DNA of 61,225 nucleotides from an uncultured Eubacteriales bacterium. GTDB lineage: Bacteria; Bacillota; Clostridia; Oscillospirales; Acutalibacteraceae. The notes below the pieces were generated by a model. It was given only the letters and a program-made list of their open reading frames with translations, searched no databases and was not told the DNA's origin. The stretch's first letter is position 1. Every line of letters starts with the position of its first letter. A program made the position numbers and the translations under genes. Below, one piece after another: positions 51,113-59,855 of the stretch. The stretch is from contig ONCX01000003.1 in NCBI GenBank assembly GCA_900316455.1, positions 1 through 61,225 on the forward strand, in the 5' to 3' direction.

Positions 51113-51291
51113 AGCTTGAATTGCCCACAGCGATAATCGTACTGCTTATCGCCGCATGGCTCGGTCAGGTGCGTCTATACAGGGGAATGCGGGGGGAACA
51201 GTTTTCCGTCGAACGTTCAATAGTCAAATACGGCGGCGCCGCATGTCTTTTTACCGCAATAGCTCTTTTCTTTATTCAATTTGTTTGCTGA
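51109..51291 (+). CDS. 60-residue two-span membrane protein, candidate germinant receptor D subunit
   Basis: The ATG at 51109 overlaps the GerC stop (ATGA) and has GGAGG upstream, so it is translationally coupled to the ger operon. The peptide has two hydrophobic helices (about 6-22, AIIVLLIAAWLGQV, and 43-60, LFTAIALFFIQFV), joined by a basic loop with GEQFSVERSIVKYGG. Small two-helix D subunits encoded next to ger operons are known in some Bacillus species, where they tune germination. Similarity cannot be checked here; position and topology support the assignment. Confidence 0.7.
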   Translation: MKLELPTAIIVLLIAAWLGQVRLYRGMRGEQFSVERSIVKYGGAACLFTAIALFFIQFVC

Positions 51292-51318
51292 CTTTTTGAA
51301 ATTCTTTTCATCAGACGC

Positions 51319-51347
51319 TTTACTTTTTCCCCAACGTAATGTATAAT
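51319..51347 (+). promoter_or_regulatory. Promoter of prfB
   Basis: TTTACT (51319-51324), 17 bases, TATAAT (51342-51347). The spacer begins TTTTTCC and, together with AATG before the -10 box, repeats the arrangement of the promoter at 53054. Confidence 0.7.
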
Positions 51348-51388
51348 GTATTTTATATGAATTACGCAAATGAAAGGCTGAATGAAAA

Positions 51389-52513
51389 ATGCTGCAATTT
51401 GAAGAACTGATGCTGACCCTGCGAAATATGAAGCCGGAGATGGACGACCTCAGGGAAGCTCTGGGATATGACAAGCTCGCCGCGGAAGTCGCCGAGTTGG
51501 AGAAAAAAGCCGCCGCGCCTGATTTCTGGGACGATATGGAAAATTCACAGAAGGTGCTCAAGCGCACTTCAACCCTTAAAAATAAAATTGCCTCCTTTGA
51601 CGCAATCGCAAACAAATATGACGATACCATGACGCTTATCGAGCTTGGCAACGAGGAGGAAGAACTGGAGCTTCTCGACGAGGCTCAGTCTGAGGTTGAC
51701 GCTATAAAAAAATCCATCGAGGAGCTTCGCCTTACCACTCTTCTCACCGGCGAATACGACTCCAACAACGCAATTCTCACATTCCACGCCGGCGCGGGCG
51801 GAACGGAAGCGCAGGACTGGGCGGAAATGCTCTTCCGTATGTACAACCGCTGGGGAGAACGCCACGGCTTCAAGGTGAAAACCATAGACTATCTTGACGG
51901 CGACGAGGCGGGACTCAAAAGCGCTTCAATACTCATAGAGGGTACTAACGCTTACGGCTATCTCAAATGCGAGATGGGCGTTCACCGTCTGGTGAGAATA
52001 TCCCCGTTCGACTCTTCGGGACGCAGACACACCTCCTTCGCCTCGCTCGAAGTCATGCCTGAAATCGACGACGATACAGATGTTGAAATCCGTCCGGAGG
52101 ATCTTCACATCGACACATACCGTTCCAGCGGCGCTGGCGGACAGCATATCAACAAAACCGACTCCGCTGTGAGAATCACGCATATTCCGACCGGCATTGT
52201 CTGCGCCTGCCAGAATGAACGCAGTCAGGTTCAGAATAAGGCTATGGCTATGAAAATGCTTAAATCCAAGCTTATGGAAATCAAGGAGCGCGAAAATCTC
52301 GAAAAAATCGAGGATATCAAGGGCATGCAGAAGGAAATCGCGTGGGGCAGCCAGATACGTTCCTATGTTTTCATGCCATACACACTGGCAAAGGATCACC
52401 GCACCGGCTTTGAAATGGGCAATATCAACGCGGTGATGGACGGCGATATCGACGGCTTCATCAACGCTTATCTCAAGGCTCAGAGTCTCAACGCTCTGGG
52501 CAGCTACGAATAA
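51389..52513 (+). CDS. prfB: Peptide chain release factor 2, no programmed frameshift
   Basis: RF2 recognises UGA and UAA stop codons. The 374-residue protein has the GGQ hydrolysis motif (SSGAGGQHINKTD, near 250), the SPF tripeptide that reads the stop (RISPFDSSGRRHTSF) and normal length. In many bacteria prfB carries an in-frame UGA near codon 25 that requires a +1 shift for autoregulation. Here the whole gene is open in one frame, so that control is absent. The ATG at 51389 follows AAAGGCTGAATG, a moderate ribosome site. Confidence 0.97.
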   Translation: MLQFEELMLTLRNMKPEMDDLREALGYDKLAAEVAELEKKAAAPDFWDDMENSQKVLKRTSTLKNKIASFDAIANKYDDTMTLIELGNEEEELELLDEAQSEVDAIKKSIEELRLTTLLTGEYDSNNAILTFHAGAGGTEAQDWAEMLFRMYNRWGERHGFKVKTIDYLDGDEAGLKSASILIEGTNAYGYLKCEMGVHRLVRISPFDSSGRRHTSFASLEVMPEIDDDTDVEIRPEDLHIDTYRSSGAGGQHINKTDSAVRITHIPTGIVCACQNERSQVQNKAMAMKMLKSKLMEIKERENLEKIEDIKGMQKEIAWGSQIRSYVFMPYTLAKDHRTGFEMGNINAVMDGDIDGFINAYLKAQSLNALGSYE

Positions 52514-52535
52514 TTCACCAAAGGAGATGGCGCGA

Positions 52536-53009
52536 ATGTTTTACCTCGGTGAGATCGCCGCTCTGATTATCTGCTGGCTTTTCTACTTTGAGTTTTACTG
52601 GACGATAGAACGCAGAGTGCTGAAAGCATGCAGCAGACAGTATATTGACAAACGGTGCGTTAAGCTTTCCGACCGCCTCTTCTTCACGCCGATCAGCGGA
52701 AAGGCGCGGCTCGGCACTCTTTACTATATCAACAGATTGCTCGTATTTTTTCTTTTAGCTCTGACTCTTGTTCATATTGTTTTCGGCTGGGCTGAACCGC
52801 TTCAGGGCTTCATCAGAATACTTACTACTGTCTCTGTGGTATTTCTCGGAATAATCGCAACCGTCACCTCCCGCGCAAGCTCTGAATACATATGCGCCAA
52901 TATCAACGTCACCTCCAGCAAAAATATCCTGCTGTTCAGGTTAATTTCAGGCTGTTCGGCAGTTGTTCTTGTGCTTGTGTATCTTTATTTTGCGTGGATA
53001 TTTCTCTGA
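52536..53009 (+). CDS. Hypothetical four-span membrane protein
   Basis: The 157-residue protein has four hydrophobic helices (about 3-22, 68-88, 93-112 and 130-155) and short charged loops; the first loop is basic (ERRVLKACSRQYIDKR). No motif suggests an enzyme. The ATG at 52536 has GGAG at nine bases; the in-frame ATG at 52527 sits on the ribosome site and is rejected. It follows prfB by 22 bases and is probably cotranscribed. No function can be proposed. Confidence 0.75.
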   Translation: MFYLGEIAALIICWLFYFEFYWTIERRVLKACSRQYIDKRCVKLSDRLFFTPISGKARLGTLYYINRLLVFFLLALTLVHIVFGWAEPLQGFIRILTTVSVVFLGIIATVTSRASSEYICANINVTSSKNILLFRLISGCSAVVLVLVYLYFAWIFL

Positions 53010-53053
53010 TAACAGTTATTTAACACAATTTTGCATAATTTTTAATAAAACTC

Positions 53054-53082
53054 TTTACTTTTTCCATCGGAATGTGTATAAT
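53054..53082 (+). promoter_or_regulatory. Promoter of the TIR protein gene
   Basis: TTTACT (53054-53059), 17 bases, TATAAT (53077-53082). Confidence 0.7.
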
Positions 53083-53113
53083 ATAATAAAATATTTCTGT
53101 GGAGGTTTTTGAA

Positions 53114-53902
53114 TTGAGTATAGTAAAAAAACCGATTAAGTCCTTTAAGGGCGACGGCAAATTCGTTTATGTCTGTTACTCTCTTGAAGACAGTGAGACA
53201 GTCTTCCCTATCCTGATAGACCTTGAAAAGAAAAGATATCGCGTCAGATATGATGAATGCAATCAGGAAGAAGAAAAAGTTGACGCTCTTCGCAAACACA
53301 ATATCAAAAACTGCGAGGTGTTTTTGGCGTTCCTTTCGCAGAAGGCTCTCCAGTCTCCGTATGTTGTCAATCAGCTGCAAATGGCTCAGTCCTTTGAGGA
53401 CAATATTTTCCTTGTGTATCTTGACGGTCAGGAAACATCAAATCAGGCAGCCAATATATTCGGCTCCGACGTCAAGGGAATCCGTTTCGACATCACTGAC
53501 AGCGATTCAATGTCTGATGTGCTTAACCAACTCCTGAAGGACTGCCAGGAACCTGAAAAAATCGAAGAGCGCGTATTTACATACGAAGAACTGCTCGACG
53601 AGGTTTACCCCGATCAGGAAAACGCTAACAAGGAAGCATTCATCAACAATACCGAGCAGGACAATGAAAAAATCAAGAAGTCCGCGGCTACAGCAACAAA
53701 GGCTTCCGCCATCGCAAAGAAGCAGAAGCGTCAGAAGAACGGCAGATCCTTCATCAACGCTGTGCTTGTTGTCGGCGTAATGGCACTTATCGCGGCGATT
53801 ATCTATTTCTTATTCGGAGATCAGATTGCCGAAATGCTCAGTGAAGATAACAAGGTTGTCAATTTCGTTCCGTTTTTCCGCGATTTTTCGGGATTATTCT
53901 AA
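53114..53902 (+). CDS. Membrane-anchored TIR-domain protein
   Basis: The 262-residue protein starts with a TIR fold (about 15-140): strand 1 KFVYVCYSLED, a loop equivalent to the BB loop (RYRVRYDE), NCEVFLAFLSQKALQSPYVVNQL and NIFLVYLDG. A charged, Lys/Ala-rich linker with coiled-coil character follows (about 150-210), and one membrane segment (about 213-234) near the C-terminus. In NADase TIR domains a Glu sits in the position where this protein reads Gln ('SPYVVNQLQMA'), so catalysis is doubtful and scaffolding is likelier. The TTG at 53114 follows GGAGG. No defence genes are adjacent. Own promoter and terminator. Function unknown. Confidence 0.75.
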   Translation: MSIVKKPIKSFKGDGKFVYVCYSLEDSETVFPILIDLEKKRYRVRYDECNQEEEKVDALRKHNIKNCEVFLAFLSQKALQSPYVVNQLQMAQSFEDNIFLVYLDGQETSNQAANIFGSDVKGIRFDITDSDSMSDVLNQLLKDCQEPEKIEERVFTYEELLDEVYPDQENANKEAFINNTEQDNEKIKKSAATATKASAIAKKQKRQKNGRSFINAVLVVGVMALIAAIIYFLFGDQIAEMLSEDNKVVNFVPFFRDFSGLF

Positions 53903-53911
53903 AATAGTCAT

Positions 53912-53954
53912 AACCATGTGCTGCGTTCCGCGCCGCACATGGTTTTATTTTTTT
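53912..53954 (+). terminator. Terminator of the TIR gene
   Basis: AACCATGTGC.GCG pairs with GCG..GCACATGGTT, followed by TTATTTTTTT. Confidence 0.85.
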
Positions 53955-53959
53955 CGCCC

Positions 53960-54002
53960 AAAAAACCTCAATGCGGCAAACAACGCGGCATTGAGGTTTT
54001 TT
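53960..54002 (-). terminator. Terminator of the 54020 lipoprotein gene
   Basis: AAAAAACCTCAATGC pairs with GCATTGAGGTTTTTT. It is bidirectional in form, 18 bases past the minus-strand stop, and separate from the TIR terminator. Confidence 0.82.
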
Positions 54003-54019
54003 ATTTTATATATCTGATT

Positions 54020-56332
54020 TTATTCGTCGTCTTCCACTTCGACCGTTACCCTGCGGACCTTTACCTTGACCTTCTGCACACGGCGGGTGTATTCGCCAAG
54101 CTTTCCGAGAGCGTCCAGATCGCTTATCATATCGTCGTCAGTGTATTCCGTCGGAACATTCCGCTCCACAGGCTCCACAACCGGCAGCTTTTCAATTACA
54201 GGCACAGGCTCCGGTTCAGGCTCTGATTCGATGAATTCATCGGTTGGCTGGTACTTCTCAGGATAACTGATAACAGGAGCCATGTCAGGAACCTCCGGCA
54301 TTGGCATGGGCATTGGTATCGGCTCCGGTTCTGGTTCAGGCTCCGGTTCTGGTTCGGGTTCCGGCTCCGGCTCGGACAGGAGACTGAAATCAAACGGTAC
54401 AAATTCCTCTTCCGGCTCAAATTCCGCGGTGAGATCACGCGGTTCGGGTTCCTCATAATACGGTTCGGGTTCGGGCTCCGGTTCGGGCAGCGGCATGGGC
54501 TGCGCCGGTACGGGAATCGGAATATAAACCGGCTGCTGGGGAACAGGCTCCGGCTGTTTTTTCTTGAATCTGTCGGGAATGTCTATCCTGCCGGTCTTAT
54601 AGAGATACAGCATTACCGCCATGGCAATAAAAAGTATAAGAAGCAGCACAAACAGCACTATAAAGAACACTGCCCAGCCGTTGAAGTAATTTCCGTCGAT
54701 GGTGATGGTCTGTATACCGTTGCTAAGACCGAATCCGACAGCTTCCTCCTGATTGTCCATTGTTTTGGACGTCTGCTCGCCCTCGACAGTGCAGGTAACG
54801 CGGGTTATATTATTGCCCTCACAGCTGTAGGTGTAGATGTAGCCCTTTACATTCATCAGGGTAATAAGCGACGTTATGTCATAGCTGTCGATAAGCTTGG
54901 TCGTCGGACGGAGCTTGAATATGCCCCAATTGCTGTCGTAGCCCAACGCACGCGCTCCGACTCCGCCGAAAAGCGCTGTCTCAGCCGCAACTACCTTCCT
55001 CGCGCTGCCGCTTACGTATATCTTGACAGTCGGAACAGTTTCATTTTCAACCTTTATCTCGGTGTTTGAGGCTCCCTTGCTATTGTAATACTCCGAAATG
55101 CTGTCGAGTATTACAGGATCGGTGTTCTTGTCAAGATATATGACAATCTCTCGAATGAAGCTGTTTCCTCCGGTTTGTATGAGATTATAGTCTATCTCGT
55201 CAACCCGCGCCATTTTACGGAGAATAGTCTTGACACGTACGCTTGAAAAGCTTCCGCTCACCGTGAGTCTGCCGTTATCCGCAACCGTATCGGCTGCCCG
55301 CTCATTTTCGCCGTCGTCAAGGTATATCTGGTAGGGCGATCCTATTTCGGAGCTTAACGCATAGCTGACATTAACGTTGCTTTCTCCGCCGAAATAAGAG
55401 AAATCGAAATCCTCAGTGAATTCCGTGCTTTGCGCCAATGGCTGCGAAACGTCGCTTGCATTGCCAAGCCCCGCGGCTGCCGTCCTGTTTGTAAGGTCGG
55501 ACATATAGCTCTGCATCTGCGACACGTTTCCCGCGGTGAATTCCACGGTGTAGGTCAGCACTCCGCCGCGCTTTCTCTTCGACCATCTCCCGCTGTCCGG
55601 CACATTGTCATTGAAAAAGCTGTCAATAAGACTAACCTGCTTCTCTTCGACGGACGAGGGCATGGCTACCTGCATCACACGCTCAATCTCGCCGTTGCTT
55701 CTGAGAGCAGTGGTGATATTGATTCCCGTCACCACCGACTGACCGCCAGATTCTATATTGACCTGACCGCCGTCGGACTTGAATTCCTCGCCGTCAAGAA
55801 TTACCTTGACTCCCGTCTGCTTCCAGAACTTCTGGGAGGTGTAGGTCTGCGAGGCGTTGGTAAGACCGTTTTCCGTAATTATCCTGTCCATCCACGCGAA
55901 AAGCTCGCGGCTCTCGAAATTCTCCTTATAAAGCACTCCGCGTGTAAAAACGCCGGTGGAATACGAGAACGTCACCTCCGGAGCTTTATTCAGAAGATTC
56001 TTCAGCTTGTCAATATAGTCCTGCTTGGACTCAAACGAAAGCGTGAAGTCATATGCCGCCTCATTATCCCTGACCTCATATTTATAGCTGAGTTCCTTTG
56101 GGATAGCGTCGTTAATCAGCCCGTTCAGATCCTCCACGCCGCCCGGCAGCTTTGTGTTGAGTTCGTCAACATCGAATGTGATCGACATCACACGGCTGCC
56201 GCTGAAGCTGCTGCCGTCCAGCTCTATCTCTGTACCCATATTGGCGCAGCCGCTCAGAAGCAGCATCATCAGAATACCCGAAAAGAGAACAAACAGTTTT
56301 ACCTTGCAGGTTCCATGCGTTTTATTATTCAT
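54020..56332 (-). CDS. Large lipoprotein with a transmembrane helix and Pro/Glu-rich cytoplasmic tail
   Basis: I do not recognise the family. The 770-residue protein starts with a lipoprotein signal (lipobox LLSGC, Cys29), followed by an extracytoplasmic region of about 520 residues rich in beta strands, with repeated modules. A strong membrane helix (about 560-585, WAVFFIVLFVLLLILFIAM) then leads to a cytoplasmic tail. The tail holds QPxP repeats, long EPEPEP runs, a PMPMPMP stretch and a basic end (VQKVKVKVRRVTVEVE). Anchoring at both a lipidated N-terminus and an internal helix is unusual. GGGGAG precedes the ATG. A role in envelope tethering is only a guess. Confidence 0.82.
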   Translation of the reverse strand: MNNKTHGTCKVKLFVLFSGILMMLLLSGCANMGTEIELDGSSFSGSRVMSITFDVDELNTKLPGGVEDLNGLINDAIPKELSYKYEVRDNEAAYDFTLSFESKQDYIDKLKNLLNKAPEVTFSYSTGVFTRGVLYKENFESRELFAWMDRIITENGLTNASQTYTSQKFWKQTGVKVILDGEEFKSDGGQVNIESGGQSVVTGINITTALRSNGEIERVMQVAMPSSVEEKQVSLIDSFFNDNVPDSGRWSKRKRGGVLTYTVEFTAGNVSQMQSYMSDLTNRTAAAGLGNASDVSQPLAQSTEFTEDFDFSYFGGESNVNVSYALSSEIGSPYQIYLDDGENERAADTVADNGRLTVSGSFSSVRVKTILRKMARVDEIDYNLIQTGGNSFIREIVIYLDKNTDPVILDSISEYYNSKGASNTEIKVENETVPTVKIYVSGSARKVVAAETALFGGVGARALGYDSNWGIFKLRPTTKLIDSYDITSLITLMNVKGYIYTYSCEGNNITRVTCTVEGEQTSKTMDNQEEAVGFGLSNGIQTITIDGNYFNGWAVFFIVLFVLLLILFIAMAVMLYLYKTGRIDIPDRFKKKQPEPVPQQPVYIPIPVPAQPMPLPEPEPEPEPYYEEPEPRDLTAEFEPEEEFVPFDFSLLSEPEPEPEPEPEPEPEPEPIPMPMPMPEVPDMAPVISYPEKYQPTDEFIESEPEPEPVPVIEKLPVVEPVERNVPTEYTDDDMISDLDALGKLGEYTRRVQKVKVKVRRVTVEVEDDE

Positions 56333-56547
56333 AAAACAATGAACTCCCCTCTTAAATGGTTATTTCCGTTGCACGGTATATTGTAAGCATCTGTGTCAGA
56401 AGCCATGTAAACATATAAAACGGCTCTCATCACAGATTTATACAATTACAACTTAAATTATAATCCAATTTCTCAAAAAAATCAATAATTTTTAAATATT
56501 TCCGTAACATTTAATAGTATTTTTTTCGGGAAGCTCTTATAATAAGG
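56333..56547. other. Intergenic region without recognised features
   Basis: AT-rich stretch between the lipoprotein start and the FMN-binding-like gene. I see no clear promoter, terminator or gene here. Confidence 0.5.
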
Positions 56548-56982
56548 TTATCCAACGCTGTAATTGTATCTGATGGCATAGTATATAGCCTTCTGCACCA
56601 TTATGTCGGTAAACTGCTGTCCTATATCTTCCTCATCCGGCGTTATAGTCTGATTGCGTATGATTGATTCTATCACCTTATTTGCGCGGGTGGGATTTAT
56701 TCCCGAATATCCTGTGAGAATTATCTCCGTGTACTGTCCGTTTACAATCGTGACCTCCACGTTGGCGTACATATGTCCTGATGCATATGAACCCGTGAAT
56801 GTCTTTTCGGCAAAGCCGCTCACGTCGATATCCTCCACCGCTGCCTCGCTCTCGACAAGTCCCTCATTTATGCGGTAAATCATCTTTGGAATAATCAGCG
56901 CCGCAGCCAACGCCGAAATAATGAAAATTACCGCTATTTTGCGGATTTTTCTTTTGTCGGTTTTTTTATCATTTTTTTTCAA
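56548..56982 (-). CDS. Membrane-anchored FMN-binding-domain-like protein
   Basis: The 144-residue protein has a basic N-terminus, one membrane helix (about 15-33) and an extracytoplasmic domain (about 55-144) with an FMN_bind-like pattern: GSYASGHMYANVEVTIVNGQYTEIILTGY and a helix 'ANKVIESIIRNQTI'. The usual SGAT(S/T) flavinylation site is not visible, so covalent FMN is unlikely and the domain may be non-catalytic. The TTG start has GAGAGG upstream. It is a stand-alone gene. The family call is from pattern only. Confidence 0.62.
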   Translation of the reverse strand: MKKNDKKTDKRKIRKIAVIFIISALAAALIIPKMIYRINEGLVESEAAVEDIDVSGFAEKTFTGSYASGHMYANVEVTIVNGQYTEIILTGYSGINPTRANKVIESIIRNQTITPDEEDIGQQFTDIMVQKAIYYAIRYNYSVG

Positions 56983-57104
56983 GTCAATGTCCTCTCCCGC
57001 ATTTTAAGTATAATAATTCCATAAACCCAGATTAATTTATAGAACAAAATCATAACGACAGTTTTGAAGAATTGTAAAATATAAGATAATTTTTTTCGCG
57101 TGTT

Positions 57105-57141
57105 AAAAAAACCGCGCAGTCCTGAAGCTGCACGGCTTTTT
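57105..57141 (-). terminator. Terminator of the zinc/cadmium ATPase operon
   Basis: Minus strand CCGTGCAG pairs with CTGCGCGG, followed by seven T residues. It lies about 100 bases beyond the ATPase stop. The region between holds no gene. Confidence 0.78.
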
Positions 57142-57234
57142 ATAATTTCATATGAATCTGTCATTTTCAAGGGTGGTAATCAAGCGATTCGATATAAGAG
57201 CCTGTTTAGAACCTGCTCTTAAAATTAACATTCC

Positions 57235-59421
57235 TCACTTTTTCGGCTCGATGAGTCTCGACGCATTCGCGACGCATATCAGACACACGCCCACGTCGGC
57301 AAATACCGCAGCCCACATCGGCGCGTATCCGAACGCAGCCGCAATCAGAACCGCCGCCTTTACCGCAAGCGCAAACGCTATGTTGAACCGGATAATTCCC
57401 ATTGTCTGACGGAAATGCTTTATCGCCCTCGGCAGCGTGGAAAGATTGTTTGAGGAAAGCACCATGTCCGCCGCCTCTATCGCCGCGCCGGAGCCGAGTC
57501 CCATGGCAATTCCCACATCTGCTGAGGCAAGCACAGGCGCGTCGTTTATTCCGTCGCCGACAAACGCCGTAGCCATACCGCGTGACTTCATTTCCTCGAT
57601 TGCCTCGACCTTATTCTCCGGAAGCATCTCGGCGCGGAATTTTTCTATTCCAACGCTTTGCGCCACCTGCTCCGCATTCTCGTAACCGTCGCCTGTCAGC
57701 ATCGTTATCTCGTCCACTCCAAGCTTTTTCATATCCGCTATAGTGGATTGAACGCCTGCCTTCGGGCTGTCGCTTATGAAAATGCTTCCCGCAAGCTTTC
57801 CGTCGCACGCGACATATGCCTGCGCCTTTTTGCCGTTTGGAATTTCCACGCCGTACTTCTTCATCAGCTTGCCGCCGCCGCAGAGAATCACGCTTCCGTC
57901 GGATTTCTCACACATTACTCCGTGTCCCGCAAGCTCGCTGTAATTCCTGTAGCCGGTAATATCGCTTACCGCTCCCGCATATTCCTTTATCGCCTGCGCG
58001 TAGGGGTGAATTGAATTAATCTCAGCCGCCGCTGCCATCTGAGCCGCTTCTTCGCTTGTGAAGCCTTCGCCGGCAGCTATATCGTTTACCTCAGGCTTGC
58101 CCTCGGTAACAGTACCGGTCTTGTCAAACGCGATTGCGCGTGCCTTCGCAAGCTGCTCCGCGAAGTTCCCGCCCTTGACAAGCACGCCGAATTTTGACGC
58201 GCCGCCTATCGAAGAGAAAAACGCAAGCGGTACGGAAATGACAATGGCACACGGACATGACGCAACAAGGAACGTAAGGGAGCGAAGTATGAACTCCCTG
58301 AAACCGCCCATTCCAAGCAGCGGAGGTACAACCGCTATAAGCAGGGCAAGTCCTACTACTATAGGCGTATAGACCACTGCGAAGCGCGTGACGAATTTTT
58401 CGGCATTGCCCTTGTTCTCCGCCGATTCGGTGACAAGGCTGATTATCCTCGCCGCCGCTGAATTTTCGTAATTATTGGTGACTCTGGCGGTAAGCGAGCC
58501 GTCGCCGTTCATCATGCCGCTGAGAAGCTCGCTGCCCGGCTCCGCGGTTATCGGAAGCGATTCGCCCGTCAGCGCGGAGCTGTCGATATCCGACGCGCCC
58601 TCGGTCACAATGCAGTCGAGAGGGATTCTCTCATGAGGACGAATCAGAATAGTTTCTCCCGGCTCGACCTCCTCGGCACGTACAACAGCCATGCCCGTGC
58701 TTCTCTTTACATTCGCCGTGTCAGGACGAATCTCGGCAAGCGCTTCGATACTCCTGCGGGAATTGTCCACCGCCTTGTCCTCTAACCATTCGCCTATCCT
58801 GTAGAGAACAGCGACCATCGCGCCCTCAAAGAATTCTCCGAGAATCGCCGCAGCTACCATTGCAATCGCCATGAGCGCGCTTTCATCTAATCTGAACTTT
58901 AATATGGATTTAATTCCCTTTAACGCAACGTCATAACCCGCAAACACAATCGCACAGATATATCCGGCAGCCGAAACAATTTCGTGCGCGGGGAAATCAA
59001 TGAATTGCGCCGCTATTCCGACGGCTCCGGCTGCAAGAGCAATTATCGTCGTTACAAGCATAAGGGTTGAATTTTCCGTCTCTCCGTGTTCGTGAGAATG
59101 ACCGTGTTCCTCTTCGCATTCACCGTCGCAGCAGTGGCAGGAGCCGTCGTGTTCGTGTTCTTTATGACCGCCTGATTTTCGTTCCGCCGTATCGTCGCCC
59201 TCGTATTGAACAACCTTCACGCCTACAAGCACGCTGTCGATTATCTTCTGAATGTCCTCGTCGGCATTGGGATTAATGTCGCTGAGATGAACCGTCAGGC
59301 GCTTATTCATGAAATCCACGGTCGCTTTCTCTATCCATGTAGCGTTATTTACCGCCGCTTCCGCTTTGGCTGCACAACCGGCACAGTCGAGATTTTCAAG
59401 TGTGTATTTTATCTTTTCCAT
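57235..59421 (-). CDS. Heavy-metal P1B-type ATPase (Zn/Cd/Pb efflux)
   Basis: The 728-residue membrane pump has an N-terminal HMA domain with the metal-binding LDCAGCAA (about 10-17), a His/Cys/Asp/Glu-rich spacer (about 85-115) and eight membrane helices. It carries the CPC motif (SCPCAIVISVP), the phosphorylation loop DKTGTVTEG, TGDG and GDGINDAP. CPC with the His-rich spacer suits the Zn/Cd/Pb group, and the ArsR gene upstream with CVC is of the CadC/SmtB kind. It exports the metals at the expense of ATP. Fourteen bases separate it from the regulator stop. Confidence 0.95.
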   Translation of the reverse strand: MEKIKYTLENLDCAGCAAKAEAAVNNATWIEKATVDFMNKRLTVHLSDINPNADEDIQKIIDSVLVGVKVVQYEGDDTAERKSGGHKEHEHDGSCHCCDGECEEEHGHSHEHGETENSTLMLVTTIIALAAGAVGIAAQFIDFPAHEIVSAAGYICAIVFAGYDVALKGIKSILKFRLDESALMAIAMVAAAILGEFFEGAMVAVLYRIGEWLEDKAVDNSRRSIEALAEIRPDTANVKRSTGMAVVRAEEVEPGETILIRPHERIPLDCIVTEGASDIDSSALTGESLPITAEPGSELLSGMMNGDGSLTARVTNNYENSAAARIISLVTESAENKGNAEKFVTRFAVVYTPIVVGLALLIAVVPPLLGMGGFREFILRSLTFLVASCPCAIVISVPLAFFSSIGGASKFGVLVKGGNFAEQLAKARAIAFDKTGTVTEGKPEVNDIAAGEGFTSEEAAQMAAAAEINSIHPYAQAIKEYAGAVSDITGYRNYSELAGHGVMCEKSDGSVILCGGGKLMKKYGVEIPNGKKAQAYVACDGKLAGSIFISDSPKAGVQSTIADMKKLGVDEITMLTGDGYENAEQVAQSVGIEKFRAEMLPENKVEAIEEMKSRGMATAFVGDGINDAPVLASADVGIAMGLGSGAAIEAADMVLSSNNLSTLPRAIKHFRQTMGIIRFNIAFALAVKAAVLIAAAFGYAPMWAAVFADVGVCLICVANASRLIEPKK

Positions 59422-59435
59422 ATATAACGCCTCCG

Positions 59436-59834
59436 TCAGTGCTTCTCGTCGATATGCTCAAAGCCCATCTCAATTATCTTTTTCACGTGGTCGTCGTCAA
59501 GCGAATAAAACGCGGATTTGCCGCAGCGCCGCGCCTTGATTAATCCCGCCGTTCTCAGCACCCTCAGTTGGTGTGATATCGCCGACTGGTTCATCTCCAG
59601 CACCTCAGAAATATCGCACACGCAAAGCTCATGATTGAGCAGCGCCGACATTATCCTCAGCCGCGTGGAATCGCCGAATATTTTAAAAAGCTCCGCCAGA
59701 TCATAAACCCTGTCGATATCATTCATATCGCTCCGCACAAGCTCAACATAATCCCCGTGCGACTCGCCCGATTCCCCTGCTTCGTCCTCAAATTCGGACT
59801 CGGTTGCTTTCATATCCTTTTCATTTATATCCAT
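59436..59834 (-). CDS. ArsR/SmtB-family metal-sensing repressor
   Basis: The 132-residue winged-helix protein has an acidic N-terminus, then DLAELFKIFGDSTRLRIMSALL, a Cys-x-Cys motif (ELCVCDISEVL, metal site on the DNA-recognition helix) and the recognition helix NQSAISHQLRVLRTAGLIK. It should repress the operon until Zn, Cd or Pb binds. The ATG at 59834 has GGAG at eight bases; the frame to 59852 is less likely. A perfect promoter and operator-like inverted repeat lie just upstream. Confidence 0.95.
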   Translation of the reverse strand: MDINEKDMKATESEFEDEAGESGESHGDYVELVRSDMNDIDRVYDLAELFKIFGDSTRLRIMSALLNHELCVCDISEVLEMNQSAISHQLRVLRTAGLIKARRCGKSAFYSLDDDHVKKIIEMGFEHIDEKH

Positions 59835-59855
59835 TTCAATCGCTCCATTCAATGT

